Assembly (NCBI RefSeq): GCF_900128945.1
Contig: NZ_FQUD01000004.1
Coordinates: 744,001-808,000, forward strand
DNA length: 64,000 nt
Direction: 5' to 3'
Source: Chryseobacterium sp. OV279
GTDB lineage: Bacteria; Bacteroidota; Bacteroidia; Flavobacteriales; Weeksellaceae
Part shown: in pieces, positions 17,927-27,958 of the stretch
How the letters are laid out: each line of letters begins with the position of its first letter
Numbering within the stretch: position 1 is the stretch's first letter
Made by a program: the position numbers and the translations under genes
The notes under the pieces: generated by a model
Seen by the model: only the letters and a program-made list of their open reading frames with translations
Told to the model about the DNA's origin: nothing
Database searches by the model: none

Positions 17927-20158
17927 TTAAGTCCTTGATTTTATAGCGTCGTTGGCAGATTTTATTTCTCTCGCTTTTTTCAGTTTCTGATTTCCGAAAT
18001 TGTAGGTTACACCGATGTTCAGAAGTCTTGAATACTCGAAGTTGACAACGTTATTGTAACTTCCGTTAGGCTGTACCCCCTGAATGCTGTTGTAATTCTG
18101 GTTAAAGAGATCATACACTTCCGCAACAAATGTCCAGTTGCCCATGATTTTCTTTAAGCTGACATCAAAGCTCTGTCTTACACCCAATGTTCCGCTTTCA
18201 ATTTTCACTTTACTGCCGTAATAGTAATTCACTCCCAGGAACCAGTCTTTATTAGAAGAAAGACGGATGTTGTTGTTGATATTCCCTGAAACATTGAAGT
18301 TTTTGAAATTGATTACGTAAGGTTCTACAACTTCTGTCTGACCTTCAACAGGTACTGAGGTTGGATCTGCCATTACTGACCCTTTATAAATATTGTATCC
18401 TAAATTCACAGAATAATTGGTTGTCCAGATTTCTTTGAACCATGATTTGTTCATCCCTAAGGTCAGTCCAAACTGTTTGTTGTCGCCATAGTTGGTTCGG
18501 ATATATCTTAAAAACTTCTTGGTGACCATTACCGGATTTCCGTTTTCATCATTTTCCGGTCCTGTTACACTTCCCTGAAGCGGTATTTGGTTCGATGCGT
18601 CTTTTACATAATTGAAACTTACGTTGGCGAAAAATGCATTTTTGTACATATAACTGATTTCCTGGTTGTAAAACTTAGAAGCCAGTACGAATGGATTGTT
18701 CTGTGTATAATTATTAGGCGTGAAATAAGTTCTTGAAGGATTCAGTTCCCAAAACCTTGGTCTTCTGATTCTGCTGGAGAAACTGTACGTAAGATTATGA
18801 TCAGAACTGATGGCGTAGTTTAAGTTAAGATAAGGCAGCAGATTATTGTAATTTCTGTCAAAACTTGTCTTTCCAAGAATTTCACCGCTGCTTCTTGTGA
18901 TCTCATAACGGCTTCCTATTTTTCCTGAGAATTTATCGCTTAGTTTTCTTTCATACGTAATATAGGCACCCAGAATTCTTTCTTTATAAATGAAGTGATT
19001 GGTCTGATTGGCGTCATTGATGATCGCATTGTTAATGATCTTGTCCTGTTTCGTATCATTATCCGTATTCGTGTGGTTGTAGCTTACTCCCATCAACCAG
19101 GTGCTTCCTTTAGCCGTTTTTTTCAGATAGTCGATATTCGCGGCGTAGTTATTAATGATCTGGGGAACCGACTGTTGTAATGCGCTGTATTTATTGTCCG
19201 GATCAGTATTTAAAGGAAAACTTTCGTTGGTACTCATTTTATCCCTGTTAAACCATAAATAAGAAACGTTAGAAGTAAGTTTGCTTCCGATAGAATCTGT
19301 TTTTATTTCGTAATTTAAATTAAAAGAGTGATTTCTTGTCTGCGCGTTTTCATTGTTTACAGTTCTGTTGATAAGCGCTCCGTTTTCCCAGTTTGTTATA
19401 TCAAGAATAGAGTTAAAGCTTTTATTATATCGCATGTTGTAGGTAAATCCTAAACTGTGATTTTTATTTAACTCATAATCAATATTTACGCTTCCGCCCA
19501 CATTTTTATTAGGATCAGAATTGAATCCTGAAGACTCATTTCTGAAAGTGGAATCTCCGTTGGATAAAGTATATCTTTCTCTGTCGGTCCAGCTTCCTGT
19601 ATTGAAGTTTGAATTTACAGACCATTTGTTTTTTCTGAAATTGAATGAAGCTCCGGCAGAAGGATTGTTATAGTAAGCCTGCTCATTATTCATTTTCAGA
19701 GTTCCGTTGTAGCCGTCATTTTTCTTCTTTTTCATCACAATATTGATGACCCCTTCATTGGATTCTACCTGGAATTCACTTCCCGGGGTTGTGATCACCT
19801 CAATTTTCTGGATATCTTCAGATGGAGTTCCTTTCAGCATTTCGATTAATGCTTCAGCATCCATATTGGATTTTTTATTGTTGATATAGATTACTACGTC
19901 AGATTTTCCCATGATCTTCAGAGATTTTCCGTCGATGCTGGAAATCATCGGAGTTTGCTTCAAGAGGTTGAATGTATTCGTTCCCTTTGCAATCGGGGAA
20001 GAAGCTACATCATAAATGAAACGGTCACTTTGTTTTTTGAAAACCTGTTTCTTGATATTGACAGTTTCAATATTTTTTACTTTCAGAGTGTCTTTTGCTT
20101 GTTGGGCAGCTGCGAGTCCGCTGAAAAATAAGGCGGCAATTAGAATCTGAGTTTTCAT
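17927..20158 (-). CDS. Outer membrane beta-barrel protein, tandem paralogue A
   Basis: A 743-residue protein of the same type as its downstream neighbour. It has a signal peptide (1-18), a short linker, a plug (about 55-135 with VVIYINNKKSNMDAEALIEM and IEVITTPGSEFQVESNEGVI) and a beta-barrel. Differences between the two paralogues concentrate in barrel loops, which suggests different ligands. The gene carries the promoter of the unit: a TTG and TATCTTTG pair at 20212-20243 precedes it. A two-component system starts 277 bases away in the opposite direction, so regulation by that pair is possible but unproven. Confidence 0.85.
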   Translation of the reverse strand: MKTQILIAALFFSGLAAAQQAKDTLKVKNIETVNIKKQVFKKQSDRFIYDVASSPIAKGTNTFNLLKQTPMISSIDGKSLKIMGKSDVVIYINNKKSNMDAEALIEMLKGTPSEDIQKIEVITTPGSEFQVESNEGVINIVMKKKKNDGYNGTLKMNNEQAYYNNPSAGASFNFRKNKWSVNSNFNTGSWTDRERYTLSNGDSTFRNESSGFNSDPNKNVGGSVNIDYELNKNHSLGFTYNMRYNKSFNSILDITNWENGALINRTVNNENAQTRNHSFNLNYEIKTDSIGSKLTSNVSYLWFNRDKMSTNESFPLNTDPDNKYSALQQSVPQIINNYAANIDYLKKTAKGSTWLMGVSYNHTNTDNDTKQDKIINNAIINDANQTNHFIYKERILGAYITYERKLSDKFSGKIGSRYEITRSSGEILGKTSFDRNYNNLLPYLNLNYAISSDHNLTYSFSSRIRRPRFWELNPSRTYFTPNNYTQNNPFVLASKFYNQEISYMYKNAFFANVSFNYVKDASNQIPLQGSVTGPENDENGNPVMVTKKFLRYIRTNYGDNKQFGLTLGMNKSWFKEIWTTNYSVNLGYNIYKGSVMADPTSVPVEGQTEVVEPYVINFKNFNVSGNINNNIRLSSNKDWFLGVNYYYGSKVKIESGTLGVRQSFDVSLKKIMGNWTFVAEVYDLFNQNYNSIQGVQPNGSYNNVVNFEYSRLLNIGVTYNFGNQKLKKAREIKSANDAIKSRT

Positions 20159-20211
20159 AATTATATTGTTTTAGTTGTTTAATAGCTTGTATGGATGATT
20201 ATTTAACATTA

Positions 20212-20243
20212 CAAAGATATATAATAAAAACAGTATCATGCAA
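20212..20243 (-). promoter_or_regulatory. Promoter of the tandem beta-barrel unit
   Basis: On the minus strand TTG (20241-20243) is followed after 21 bases by TATCTTTG (20212-20219), an exact Bacteroidota promoter layout. The start codon is about 50 bases downstream. Apart from this promoter and a TAACTTTA near 20412 that may serve the histidine kinase gene, nothing else was recognised between 20159 and 20434. Confidence 0.75.
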
Positions 20244-20434
20244 TACAAAGTACTTAAAATGTTTTTAAAATAAATTTAACCAATTGATTATCAGTGTATA
20301 AAATTTTAAATTAAAAATTCAACTTCTTTTGACTTTCTACATAATTAGACAATTGAGGAAAGTTAAATGTTACATTCAAAGAAGAATTTCCTTAAATTAT
20401 TAAAAAAAGACTAACTTTATTTAAACTACAAATC

Positions 20435-23400
20435 ATGAAATTCCTATTAAAACTATGTGCTGTCATTGCATTATTTTGCTCGGCAAAATGGGGTGCACAA
20501 AACATGGGTAATTATTCTGTGACCAAAATTACACAGGACGACGGACTCTCGCAGGGCTCCAATTATTTCTGGTTTGAAGACCGTAAGGGTTTTGTATGGC
20601 TGACGTGCAATGATGCCCTCAACCGCTATGACGGATCTTCGGTAAAAGTTTACAATCTCAAATATTTTTTTAAAAATTGCCCCGCATTACAGCAGGGATA
20701 CGGTTTTGCAGAGGATGGGAAGCATTTGTACATAGGCAGTACAAGAGGTTTATATATTTATAATTATCAGTTGGACGAGTTTATCTTAGTAGATATTTAT
20801 AAAAAGTTTTCCAAAAATAAAACAGCTATTCCCATTGGTTTTGCAGACGGTAGAATCTGGCTGTTTAATGAAGCTTATCAGTTGGCAAGTTTTGATGTTA
20901 CAACCCAAAAGATTACCCTGGAAGCCCAGATTCCTATTGAACCCTTAAAGTCTGTTCACATTTATTATAACGATGGAAATGTATTTTACTTCAGAATGCC
21001 TTTTTTGGATAAGCATCGGAATATATGCTTCATAGGAACCAAAGAGGTGGTAACCTATGGCCTGGATTCCAAAAAAATAAATTTCCCCTTACGTCAATTT
21101 AAGACAGATTCTGCTGCGATTCTGCAATCTGCCGCATATGATGAAAAAGATGATGCGCTTTATCTCGGAACTGCAGACCATGGATTATTTGTTCTTAAAG
21201 ATCATTATCAGACGTTGAATCAGCGTCAGAAATCTTTGAAGAGAATCGGAGGGATTGCAGCTCATCAAGACAAAGTTGTCCTGATGAGCAATAGAACTCT
21301 TTTTATTTTCGATAAAGAGCTTAAAAACGGAAGTCCTTTCCATGGCGGTTTTGAACGGGCTTTTAATTTCCGGTTCGATCAGATTGGAAGGCTCTGGTTC
21401 TGTGATGACGGGCAAGGGGAAATTATCATAGACTTTCGGGGAGCCATGCTCAAAAATACGACTGATGCTACAGATCCTTTGATGATGTCTTTCAGACAAC
21501 GTGGAGTTTCAGATTTTACGGAGCTTCCGGATCATCGCATTTTAATTAATTCATCTGCTGTTTTTGACCCTGAAAAATTTTCTGTTAAAAAATTTGTACC
21601 GGACAGAAGCAGTTATTACACGAACTCCAGAGGGAGAAGCTACAGCAATCCATATACCCGGGAAATATGGATGTTTGAGAATAGTACCAGTGATCATCAA
21701 TATAAGATTATTGTTTTTGATGAAAATTTAAACCCCCAAACCAGCTATACCTTTGATAACGGGGAGATGGGCAAGCATCAGCATATGGTTAATTTTAAAG
21801 ATTCACCGTCTGTATTTTCTTTTTCTACAGGTTTATATCTTTTAAATACATTCACCGGAAAGTTTGAAAAAATAAAAAGTATTCCGGATCAGAATCCTTT
21901 TTACATCAATATTCTAAGCGATAAAAGAATGGCGATAAGCTATCTGAACGGGGATATGACGTTGGTGAAAAGGGAAGATAAAAATAGCTATAAAGTCATT
22001 GGGAGAATTCTTCCGAAAGTTCAGAGTTTTTATATTCAGGAGGATGTGAAAAACAGTCAGTATTGGGTAGGAACCAATCAGGGAGTCTATCTTTTGGATA
22101 AAGATTTCAGGAAAGTAAAAGTATTTGACAGCAATAACGGTCTTGCCGGAACCTACATCTATGGAATTCTGCTGGATGATTTCGGAAAGCTCTGGTGCAG
22201 CCATCAGAGAGGGCTTTCAAGCATTGATACCCGGACACACATTATCTCTAATTATGATAAAGAAGATGGAATCCAATACTGGGATTTCAATAACAGAGGT
22301 TTTCTCAAAACGTCAGATGGGGTTCTGTATTTCGGAGGGGTGAAAGGATTTAATTATTTTAAACCGCCTTTAAAACTCAGTTCTTTTTACCGGCCCGAAA
22401 TTTATATTGATGAGGTGCTGATCAATAACAGACGTTATGTAAGCCCGAAAGGAATTAATTTTTTGAAGGAACTCAATCTCAAATATGATGAAAACAATAT
22501 TTCCATAAGGGCACTGATCAAAGATTTGGAACATGGTTCGCAAAGAAGTATGATGTACCGGATAAGAAATATTGATCAGGTTTGGAAAAAAATGTCCAGA
22601 AAAGCACCACTTAATCTGAATAGTTTAGCCCCTGGGATTTATGAAATAGAATTCGGGATTACAGATAAATTTACGGGGAAAGTTTTATCTCAAAAGCTAA
22701 TAAAGATTAGTATTGACAAGGTTTTTTATCAGACATTTTTATTTTGGATAATTCTTGGAAGTTTATTTTCCGGAGCACTTATTTTGCTGGTAAGCCGATG
22801 GGAATTTATCAAGCAGAAAAATGAATTTAAAGAAAAAATGGCGCTTGAATCCCAAAGAAATAAAATCACTGCCGATCTGCATGATGATATTGGTTCCACA
22901 TTAAGCAGCCTGCAGATCAATTCCATGGTGGCCGGAGAACTCATTGATAAACAAAAAATACAGGATGCCCAAAAAGTTCTCAGGAATATAGAAGATCAGT
23001 CCCGGAAACTTTCCGAAAACATGAGTGATATCGTTTGGAGCCTTAAACCCAACAATGATTCTCTGATGACGCTTTCCACCAGGATCAGGAATATAGCCAG
23101 CGAAATTCTGGGCAATACGGATATTGACTATAAAATAAATATTGACGAAAGTATTGATAATGAAATTGTAGATTTCAGCATTAAGAAAAATATCATTCTC
23201 ATCGCCAAAGAAGCATTGAACAATGTCGTAAAATACAGTAAATCTAATCAGGTTTCTATTGATCTTAAAAAGAATGAGAGCCACCATATTCTCCAGATAA
23301 AAGATCAGGGAATTGGATTTGATCTCTCGGAAATAAAAGGAAACGGTATTGGAAATATGAAAAAAAGAACCCTGGAAATGAACGGCGTTTTTGAACTGGA

Positions 23401-23452
23401 ATCACAAAACGGGACCCGTATCAAAATCCTTATCCCTAGATTTAGGGATTGA
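20435..23452 (+). CDS. Sensor histidine kinase with beta-propeller sensor domain
   Basis: A 1005-residue kinase. A signal peptide (1-21) leads into a periplasmic region of repeated propeller blades (about 25-640). The text ITQDDGLSQGSNYFWFEDRK and GIYGILLDDFGKLWCSHQRG-like repeats are typical of Reg_prop sensors. A Y_Y_Y-type domain (about 660-755), one transmembrane helix (about 763-788) and a HisKA_3 dimerisation domain with phospho-acceptor His in LHDDIGSTLS (about residue 816) follow. The ATPase domain has KEALNNVVKYSKS and DQGIGF. It is paired with the NarL-type regulator 50 bases downstream. It should sense an envelope or periplasmic ligand, possibly a sugar; the ligand is unknown. Confidence 0.9.
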   Translation: MKFLLKLCAVIALFCSAKWGAQNMGNYSVTKITQDDGLSQGSNYFWFEDRKGFVWLTCNDALNRYDGSSVKVYNLKYFFKNCPALQQGYGFAEDGKHLYIGSTRGLYIYNYQLDEFILVDIYKKFSKNKTAIPIGFADGRIWLFNEAYQLASFDVTTQKITLEAQIPIEPLKSVHIYYNDGNVFYFRMPFLDKHRNICFIGTKEVVTYGLDSKKINFPLRQFKTDSAAILQSAAYDEKDDALYLGTADHGLFVLKDHYQTLNQRQKSLKRIGGIAAHQDKVVLMSNRTLFIFDKELKNGSPFHGGFERAFNFRFDQIGRLWFCDDGQGEIIIDFRGAMLKNTTDATDPLMMSFRQRGVSDFTELPDHRILINSSAVFDPEKFSVKKFVPDRSSYYTNSRGRSYSNPYTREIWMFENSTSDHQYKIIVFDENLNPQTSYTFDNGEMGKHQHMVNFKDSPSVFSFSTGLYLLNTFTGKFEKIKSIPDQNPFYINILSDKRMAISYLNGDMTLVKREDKNSYKVIGRILPKVQSFYIQEDVKNSQYWVGTNQGVYLLDKDFRKVKVFDSNNGLAGTYIYGILLDDFGKLWCSHQRGLSSIDTRTHIISNYDKEDGIQYWDFNNRGFLKTSDGVLYFGGVKGFNYFKPPLKLSSFYRPEIYIDEVLINNRRYVSPKGINFLKELNLKYDENNISIRALIKDLEHGSQRSMMYRIRNIDQVWKKMSRKAPLNLNSLAPGIYEIEFGITDKFTGKVLSQKLIKISIDKVFYQTFLFWIILGSLFSGALILLVSRWEFIKQKNEFKEKMALESQRNKITADLHDDIGSTLSSLQINSMVAGELIDKQKIQDAQKVLRNIEDQSRKLSENMSDIVWSLKPNNDSLMTLSTRIRNIASEILGNTDIDYKINIDESIDNEIVDFSIKKNIILIAKEALNNVVKYSKSNQVSIDLKKNESHHILQIKDQGIGFDLSEIKGNGIGNMKKRTLEMNGVFELESQNGTRIKILIPRFRD

Positions 23453-23502
23453 TGACAGCTCAGTAAGAATTTAACTTTGACTCAATCTAGCAGTACCACA
23501 CC

Positions 23503-24123
23503 ATGATTAAAATATTTGCCTACGACGATAGCCAGGAACGCCTGCACAGCATGAGAAGCCTTATCGAGCTTTCAGAGAATATGAAATATATCGGGGATGC
23601 GCTCAACTGTGAACATGTGGAAGAAGAAATGGAGAAGTATCAGCCGGATATCGTTTTAATGGATATCAATATGCCGGTGGTGGACGGAATAACAGGTCTC
23701 AAAATTATTAAATCCAGATTTCCCCATATCAATGTTCTGGTTCAGACTGCTTTTGACGACAGTGAAAAGGTGTTCCGTTCTATTTCCAGCGGGGCCAGCG
23801 GTTATATTTTAAAAAGTGATAACCCGAGGAGAATTCTTCAGGCTATTGAAGAAATCTACGAAGGCGGAGCTTTTATGAATCCGGCTATTGCGAAACGCGT
23901 CCTGGAATATTTTCAGCCTACGGCACAGCAGAAACTTTTGACACAAAAAGAACAGGAAGTTCTAAAACTGTTGTCAGATGGGCTTAGCTACAAGATGATT
24001 GCCGACAAACTGGAAATAGGCTATTCTACAGTAAATACCCACATCAAGCATATTTATAACAAACTTCATGTATCTTCTTTGGGGGAAGCGGTCTCATGGT
24101 ATTTTAAAAATATAAAGGAGTAA
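23503..24123 (+). CDS. NarL/LuxR-family response regulator
   Basis: A 206-residue two-domain regulator. The receiver domain (1-120) has acidic residues near the start (YDDS) and the phospho-acceptor Asp in VLMDINMP (about residue 54). The C-terminal LuxR-type HTH (about 143-206) contains LTQKEQEVLKLLSDGLSYKM and STVNTHIKHIYNKL. It follows the propeller kinase by 50 bases and is almost certainly its partner. Targets probably include nearby genes such as the secreted protein and lipoprotein downstream or the divergent beta-barrel genes; this is inferred from position only. Confidence 0.9.
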   Translation: MIKIFAYDDSQERLHSMRSLIELSENMKYIGDALNCEHVEEEMEKYQPDIVLMDINMPVVDGITGLKIIKSRFPHINVLVQTAFDDSEKVFRSISSGASGYILKSDNPRRILQAIEEIYEGGAFMNPAIAKRVLEYFQPTAQQKLLTQKEQEVLKLLSDGLSYKMIADKLEIGYSTVNTHIKHIYNKLHVSSLGEAVSWYFKNIKE

Positions 24124-24127
24124 AAAC

Positions 24128-24153
24128 GCTGAAAAATTTTGTTTTCAGCTTTT
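24128..24153 (+). terminator. Weak terminator after the response regulator
   Basis: GCTGAAAA and TTTTCAGC arms with a 6-base loop are followed by TTTT. The AT-rich stem makes it a modest terminator between the regulator and the next gene. Confidence 0.55.
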
Positions 24154-24232
24154 GGAACGTCCCTATAATTAGGGATTTTTTTATGTTTTGTTTTAAATGA
24201 ATTTTGAGAAACAATTCTAAAAACAAAATATT

Positions 24233-25918
24233 ATGAAATGCAAATTTACTTTTATGAGAAAGGCTGCGGTCTTATTATGGGTCTTACTTTTTGTGACGGC
24301 TGGTGCGCAGGAAGAAAGACCGGGACAACCCATCAAAGGGGTTATTGTGAAAGGTGGGAAAAATCCGGGAGGAAATCTTCTGGTTTCTGTAGGTGGAGGT
24401 GGATTGTTTCCCGGAAATACTTATGGGCAGGAGAGCCATGTTGGAAACGGATTTAATGGAAATATTAATCTGTACGTTCCTGTTTTTACATTGAACGGTT
24501 CGGAAACAAATTATACCTCACTGGGGCTGAACGGAGGGGCCGGATTTTTCGGAATGAAAAAAGAATACAAACCTGAAGGACCTTTTTACAATATTGCCGG
24601 ACAGTCTTCGCCACCTTCATTTAAAACGGAAATAGGAAATGGAAGCCGGCAGAATGGTTTCATAGGAGAACTAGGGCTTCAGTCTAATTTTTCCTTCAAC
24701 AAATTTACAATATCACCTATTGTGAATGCCGCCTATATCAGTTCAAAGGAAAGTTTGTTTACGGCTATTCAGACTTCGAGTGTCAATGGGCAGGTCCGAA
24801 GTTTTGAAACATCAAAAAGAATAATTTCCAAAACAGATGGTCTGGGCGTCATCCCTAAACTGAGGCTGTCTTATTTTCCGGGAAGAATAGGATTTTTTGT
24901 AGAAGGAAGTTATCTGGCAGGCCCGAATGTAAAAAATACGACAACCATTTTCAAACCTAACGGAGCCCCGAACAGTGAAGGCTTTTACAGTATTGATCAG
25001 ATAATGGCAGGCAGATATGAAACACTGGAAACAAAAAACAGGCTCAATGTTTTAGGCTTGAATGCAGGAATAATCTTCAGTATCTTTTCGAAAAAGGATT
25101 ACAATAACCCAAAAAGTTCAGAGATAACGGATGAACTTCAGTCAAAATCAAGTAATTGTGTTTGTTTAAGCTCACCCACGGCTTCTGTGCAGTTTCCTAA
25201 TGTCAGCGGTCCCTCAATAAATCCCGGTGGGACTTTGACGATTCCGTATAACCCGGCAAATTCTTCAAAATTCTTAAGAGTTGAAGCATCACCGCATCCT
25301 TACAATTCATTGAATACAGGAATTTGGGCTTCCATCATCACGATTTTCACCAATGGAAGTCCGAGTACGGTAAGTTCAGGCGGAAATCCATTTAACCATA
25401 CCAATGGGCAGAATCCTTCCGCAAGATTAATACCTTTTTCAAGTCTGAACGTAGGAACAAACACGATTTGTATTAATGTAAAATGTCCATCTTCGGGTAC
25501 TACCTGTTCAATAGGCTGTTTTACAGTTATTGTAGAAGGTCCTCAGTCTTCATCCTCTGGTACCGTTACGGCAACGCCTGTTTGCTGCACCAAATTTATT
25601 GTTGCGCCGGGAAATCCTCATAAAGAAGTTCTCACAGGACAAGTCAGATTTAAAATGGCAGGAACGGTAGTCAATGCAAAATTGAAAATAGTGTCCGCCG
25701 GAGGAAATATTGCGTATGAAAACTTTGTGCAGAACGGCTTTACAGGATGCTACACCATGCCGGTAGATATTTCGGTAATCAGCACGGCCAATCAGCCGGT
25801 ACCTTCCTCTACGGTGAATGGTTTACCTGTTTATAAACATTCAAGCAAATTTGCCTGTAAAGAACTGGGCCCAAAATTACCTGTACAGGTAATACCAGGC
25901 ATAAAAATTCCACAATAG
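24233..25918 (+). CDS. Hypothetical exported protein, 561 aa
   Basis: A signal peptide covers residues 1-25 (MRKAAVLLWVLLFVTAGAQ from Met8; Met8 may be the true start). The first half (about 40-290) resembles an outer-membrane beta-barrel or surface-layer domain with glycine-rich turns (LLVSVGGGGLFPGNTY). The second half (about 310-560) is a Cys-containing beta-sandwich-like region with pairs such as NCVCL, CPSSGTTCSIGC and PVCC. I know no family with this combination. It follows the two-component genes and precedes a lipoprotein on the same strand, which suggests a locally regulated envelope module. Its role is unknown. Confidence 0.7.
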   Translation: MKCKFTFMRKAAVLLWVLLFVTAGAQEERPGQPIKGVIVKGGKNPGGNLLVSVGGGGLFPGNTYGQESHVGNGFNGNINLYVPVFTLNGSETNYTSLGLNGGAGFFGMKKEYKPEGPFYNIAGQSSPPSFKTEIGNGSRQNGFIGELGLQSNFSFNKFTISPIVNAAYISSKESLFTAIQTSSVNGQVRSFETSKRIISKTDGLGVIPKLRLSYFPGRIGFFVEGSYLAGPNVKNTTTIFKPNGAPNSEGFYSIDQIMAGRYETLETKNRLNVLGLNAGIIFSIFSKKDYNNPKSSEITDELQSKSSNCVCLSSPTASVQFPNVSGPSINPGGTLTIPYNPANSSKFLRVEASPHPYNSLNTGIWASIITIFTNGSPSTVSSGGNPFNHTNGQNPSARLIPFSSLNVGTNTICINVKCPSSGTTCSIGCFTVIVEGPQSSSSGTVTATPVCCTKFIVAPGNPHKEVLTGQVRFKMAGTVVNAKLKIVSAGGNIAYENFVQNGFTGCYTMPVDISVISTANQPVPSSTVNGLPVYKHSSKFACKELGPKLPVQVIPGIKIPQ

Positions 25919-25940
25919 GACTATCTGAAATAATAATGGG

Positions 25941-25970
25941 GAAGTGAGGCCGCAATGTCTCACTTCTTTA
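25941..25970 (+). terminator. Terminator after the exported protein gene
   Basis: GAAGTGAG (25941-25948) pairs with CTCACTTC (25959-25966), followed by TTTA. The stem begins 23 bases after the stop codon. Confidence 0.65.
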
Positions 25971-26118
25971 CCACTTATCTCGGTCTTTTTGACTAAAAAT
26001 TCTTAATGTCAGAGATTGAAAATTATTCAGATGTAAGAAAAATGAGTTTAAAAATTGAATAAAATACCGATGTATTCATTTTATGATTAATTTAGTATAA
26101 ACCAAAAATTAATAGCAT

Positions 26119-27897
26119 ATGAGAAAATTTTATCCTCTATTGTTGTTATTATTGTTAATATTTTCATGTAAAAATGAAACATATATAGACATTGATGACA
26201 GCAGCCCAATCCCTGAATCCAATTTTAATTTTGGAAGCACAGTACAAAGAAATTTTCAGGGTATAGTACTTGATACCGGCGGAAATCCTGTAAGCGGAGC
26301 CACGGTAACCATTGGATCGAGCACGGTTCAAACCAATTTCAAAGGTTTTTTTACGTTTAAAAATGCAAATGTGAAGGAAAACTTTGCCCTTGTGAAAGTA
26401 ACAAAATCCGGATTTGTAGATGGTTCAAGAGTAATGGTTCCAACAGGTGGAATGAACCGTGTGAATATCATGATGATCCCTGCAACCACCACTGCAAGTA
26501 TCAATTCAGGAGCAACTTCTACCGTTTCTTTACCTAACGGAACAAAAGTAAAATTCGATGGAAGTTTCAAAGACGCCAGCGGAAATGCGTACAGCGGAAG
26601 TGTGAATGTTGCATTGTATAATTTAGCATCATCCAATCAGTATCTGACTGAATTAATGCCAGGTTCTCTTCTGGCCACCAACTCCGGCGGTGGTGCGAGA
26701 ATCATGGAAACCTTTGGAATGGTACATGTTCAGCTTACGGGAAGCTCAGGACAAAAATTACAGATCGCAACAGGACATACCGCTGAAATGACGGTTCCTA
26801 TTGATGCATCACAAACTTCAACTTCCCCCAATACAATTCCGCTATGGTCATACGATGAAAATACAGGAATGTGGAACGAAGAAGGTTCTGCAACAAAGGT
26901 GGGAAACACTTATGTAGGAACGGTGAACCATTTCTCCTGGTGGAATTGCGATGCACAGTTTCCGCAGGCCATGCTGAAAGTGACAGTGAAAAATCCAGCT
27001 GGCTTACCAATGGTGAATATAAAGGTGAGTTTAAAAAGAAGCAGCCAAGCCTATGAAACCTATGGTATGACAGATAATCTGGGTGCCGTTACAGGAATTA
27101 TTCCGGCCAACGAAACGCTTGTTCTTAAAGTATATGATGTCTGTAATACGGTGATTTATACATCCAATGTCGCTCCTGTCGCAGTGGGAACTACCATGAC
27201 ACTGCCTGATATTACAGTAACCTCTACAGGAAATCAGTACACCATACAGGGGAATCTGAAAACCTGTACCAATACTGATGTTACGGATGGCTATGTGCTG
27301 TTAAGACCTGCTGCCGGGACCAACTATTTCCAGTACACATCTGTTCCGGTGAGCAATACAGGTAGCTTTTCATTCAATGTGTATTCATGTACGGCGAATC
27401 CGCAATTTATTTTGGAAGCTTATGATTATGCCAATCTGCAGACTTCAGGAGAAATCCCTTTCACAGCTAATTTACCGGTGATGAATTTTACCAATCTTTC
27501 GGTTTGTAATTCAGTGAACGAGTTTATCAGCTATAAAATCGACAATCAGAATGTGAAATATGTTTTGGGAAGTATGTACGCTCAATGGTCCGGCCTTACT
27601 TCAACCAGCCCGAATATGCCTGCTAAGCAATTAAGAATTAATTCTACATCGCCTGCCGGGAATTCTTTCTTTATGAATCAAAATAATATGCTTGGAGTTC
27701 CGGGAAGTTTTACGACAGATTATACTTTTGAGTTTTCCGGAGGATATTTCACCTCTAGTAATGGAAACGTAGTGGTTCAGGTGACTAGTTTCGGTGCAGT
27801 AGGAGCGTATATTGATTTTACGGTAAACGGAACCTATACAGATACGAACGGAAACCATACGTTCACAGCCAACGGGCATGTACTCAGAGATCTTTAA
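26119..27897 (+). CDS. Lipoprotein with carboxypeptidase-like regulatory domain, 592 aa
   Basis: A hydrophobic leader ending LLLLIFSC gives a lipobox (Cys near residue 17). Residues about 48-120 form a carboxypeptidase-like regulatory domain (GIVLDTGGNPVSGATVTIGS). A middle part follows (about 130-290) containing GARIMETFGMVHVQL and LWSYDENTGMWNEEG, a pattern seen in secreted proteins with ZU5-like or Ig-like folds. Residues beyond 300 contain more beta-sandwich repeats, with conserved Cys in VYDVCNTVIYTSN and LKTCTNTDVTDGYVLL. Anchored in the envelope, it may bind glycans or act as a surface scaffold. It lies downstream of the exported protein at 24.2 kb. No enzymatic motif is visible. Confidence 0.72.
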   Translation: MRKFYPLLLLLLLIFSCKNETYIDIDDSSPIPESNFNFGSTVQRNFQGIVLDTGGNPVSGATVTIGSSTVQTNFKGFFTFKNANVKENFALVKVTKSGFVDGSRVMVPTGGMNRVNIMMIPATTTASINSGATSTVSLPNGTKVKFDGSFKDASGNAYSGSVNVALYNLASSNQYLTELMPGSLLATNSGGGARIMETFGMVHVQLTGSSGQKLQIATGHTAEMTVPIDASQTSTSPNTIPLWSYDENTGMWNEEGSATKVGNTYVGTVNHFSWWNCDAQFPQAMLKVTVKNPAGLPMVNIKVSLKRSSQAYETYGMTDNLGAVTGIIPANETLVLKVYDVCNTVIYTSNVAPVAVGTTMTLPDITVTSTGNQYTIQGNLKTCTNTDVTDGYVLLRPAAGTNYFQYTSVPVSNTGSFSFNVYSCTANPQFILEAYDYANLQTSGEIPFTANLPVMNFTNLSVCNSVNEFISYKIDNQNVKYVLGSMYAQWSGLTSTSPNMPAKQLRINSTSPAGNSFFMNQNNMLGVPGSFTTDYTFEFSGGYFTSSNGNVVVQVTSFGAVGAYIDFTVNGTYTDTNGNHTFTANGHVLRDL

Positions 27898-27921
27898 TCA
27901 TTTATTCATCATAACTTAAAT

Positions 27922-27949
27922 AAAAAAGGACCATTTCGGTCCTTTTTTT
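27922..27949. terminator. Bidirectional terminator
   Basis: AAAAAAGGACC and GGTCCTTTTTT form an 11-bp stem with loop ATTTC. A-rich and T-rich sides serve the lipoprotein gene on the plus strand and the DUF3817 gene on the minus strand. Confidence 0.88.
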
Positions 27950-27958
27950 ATGTTGTTG

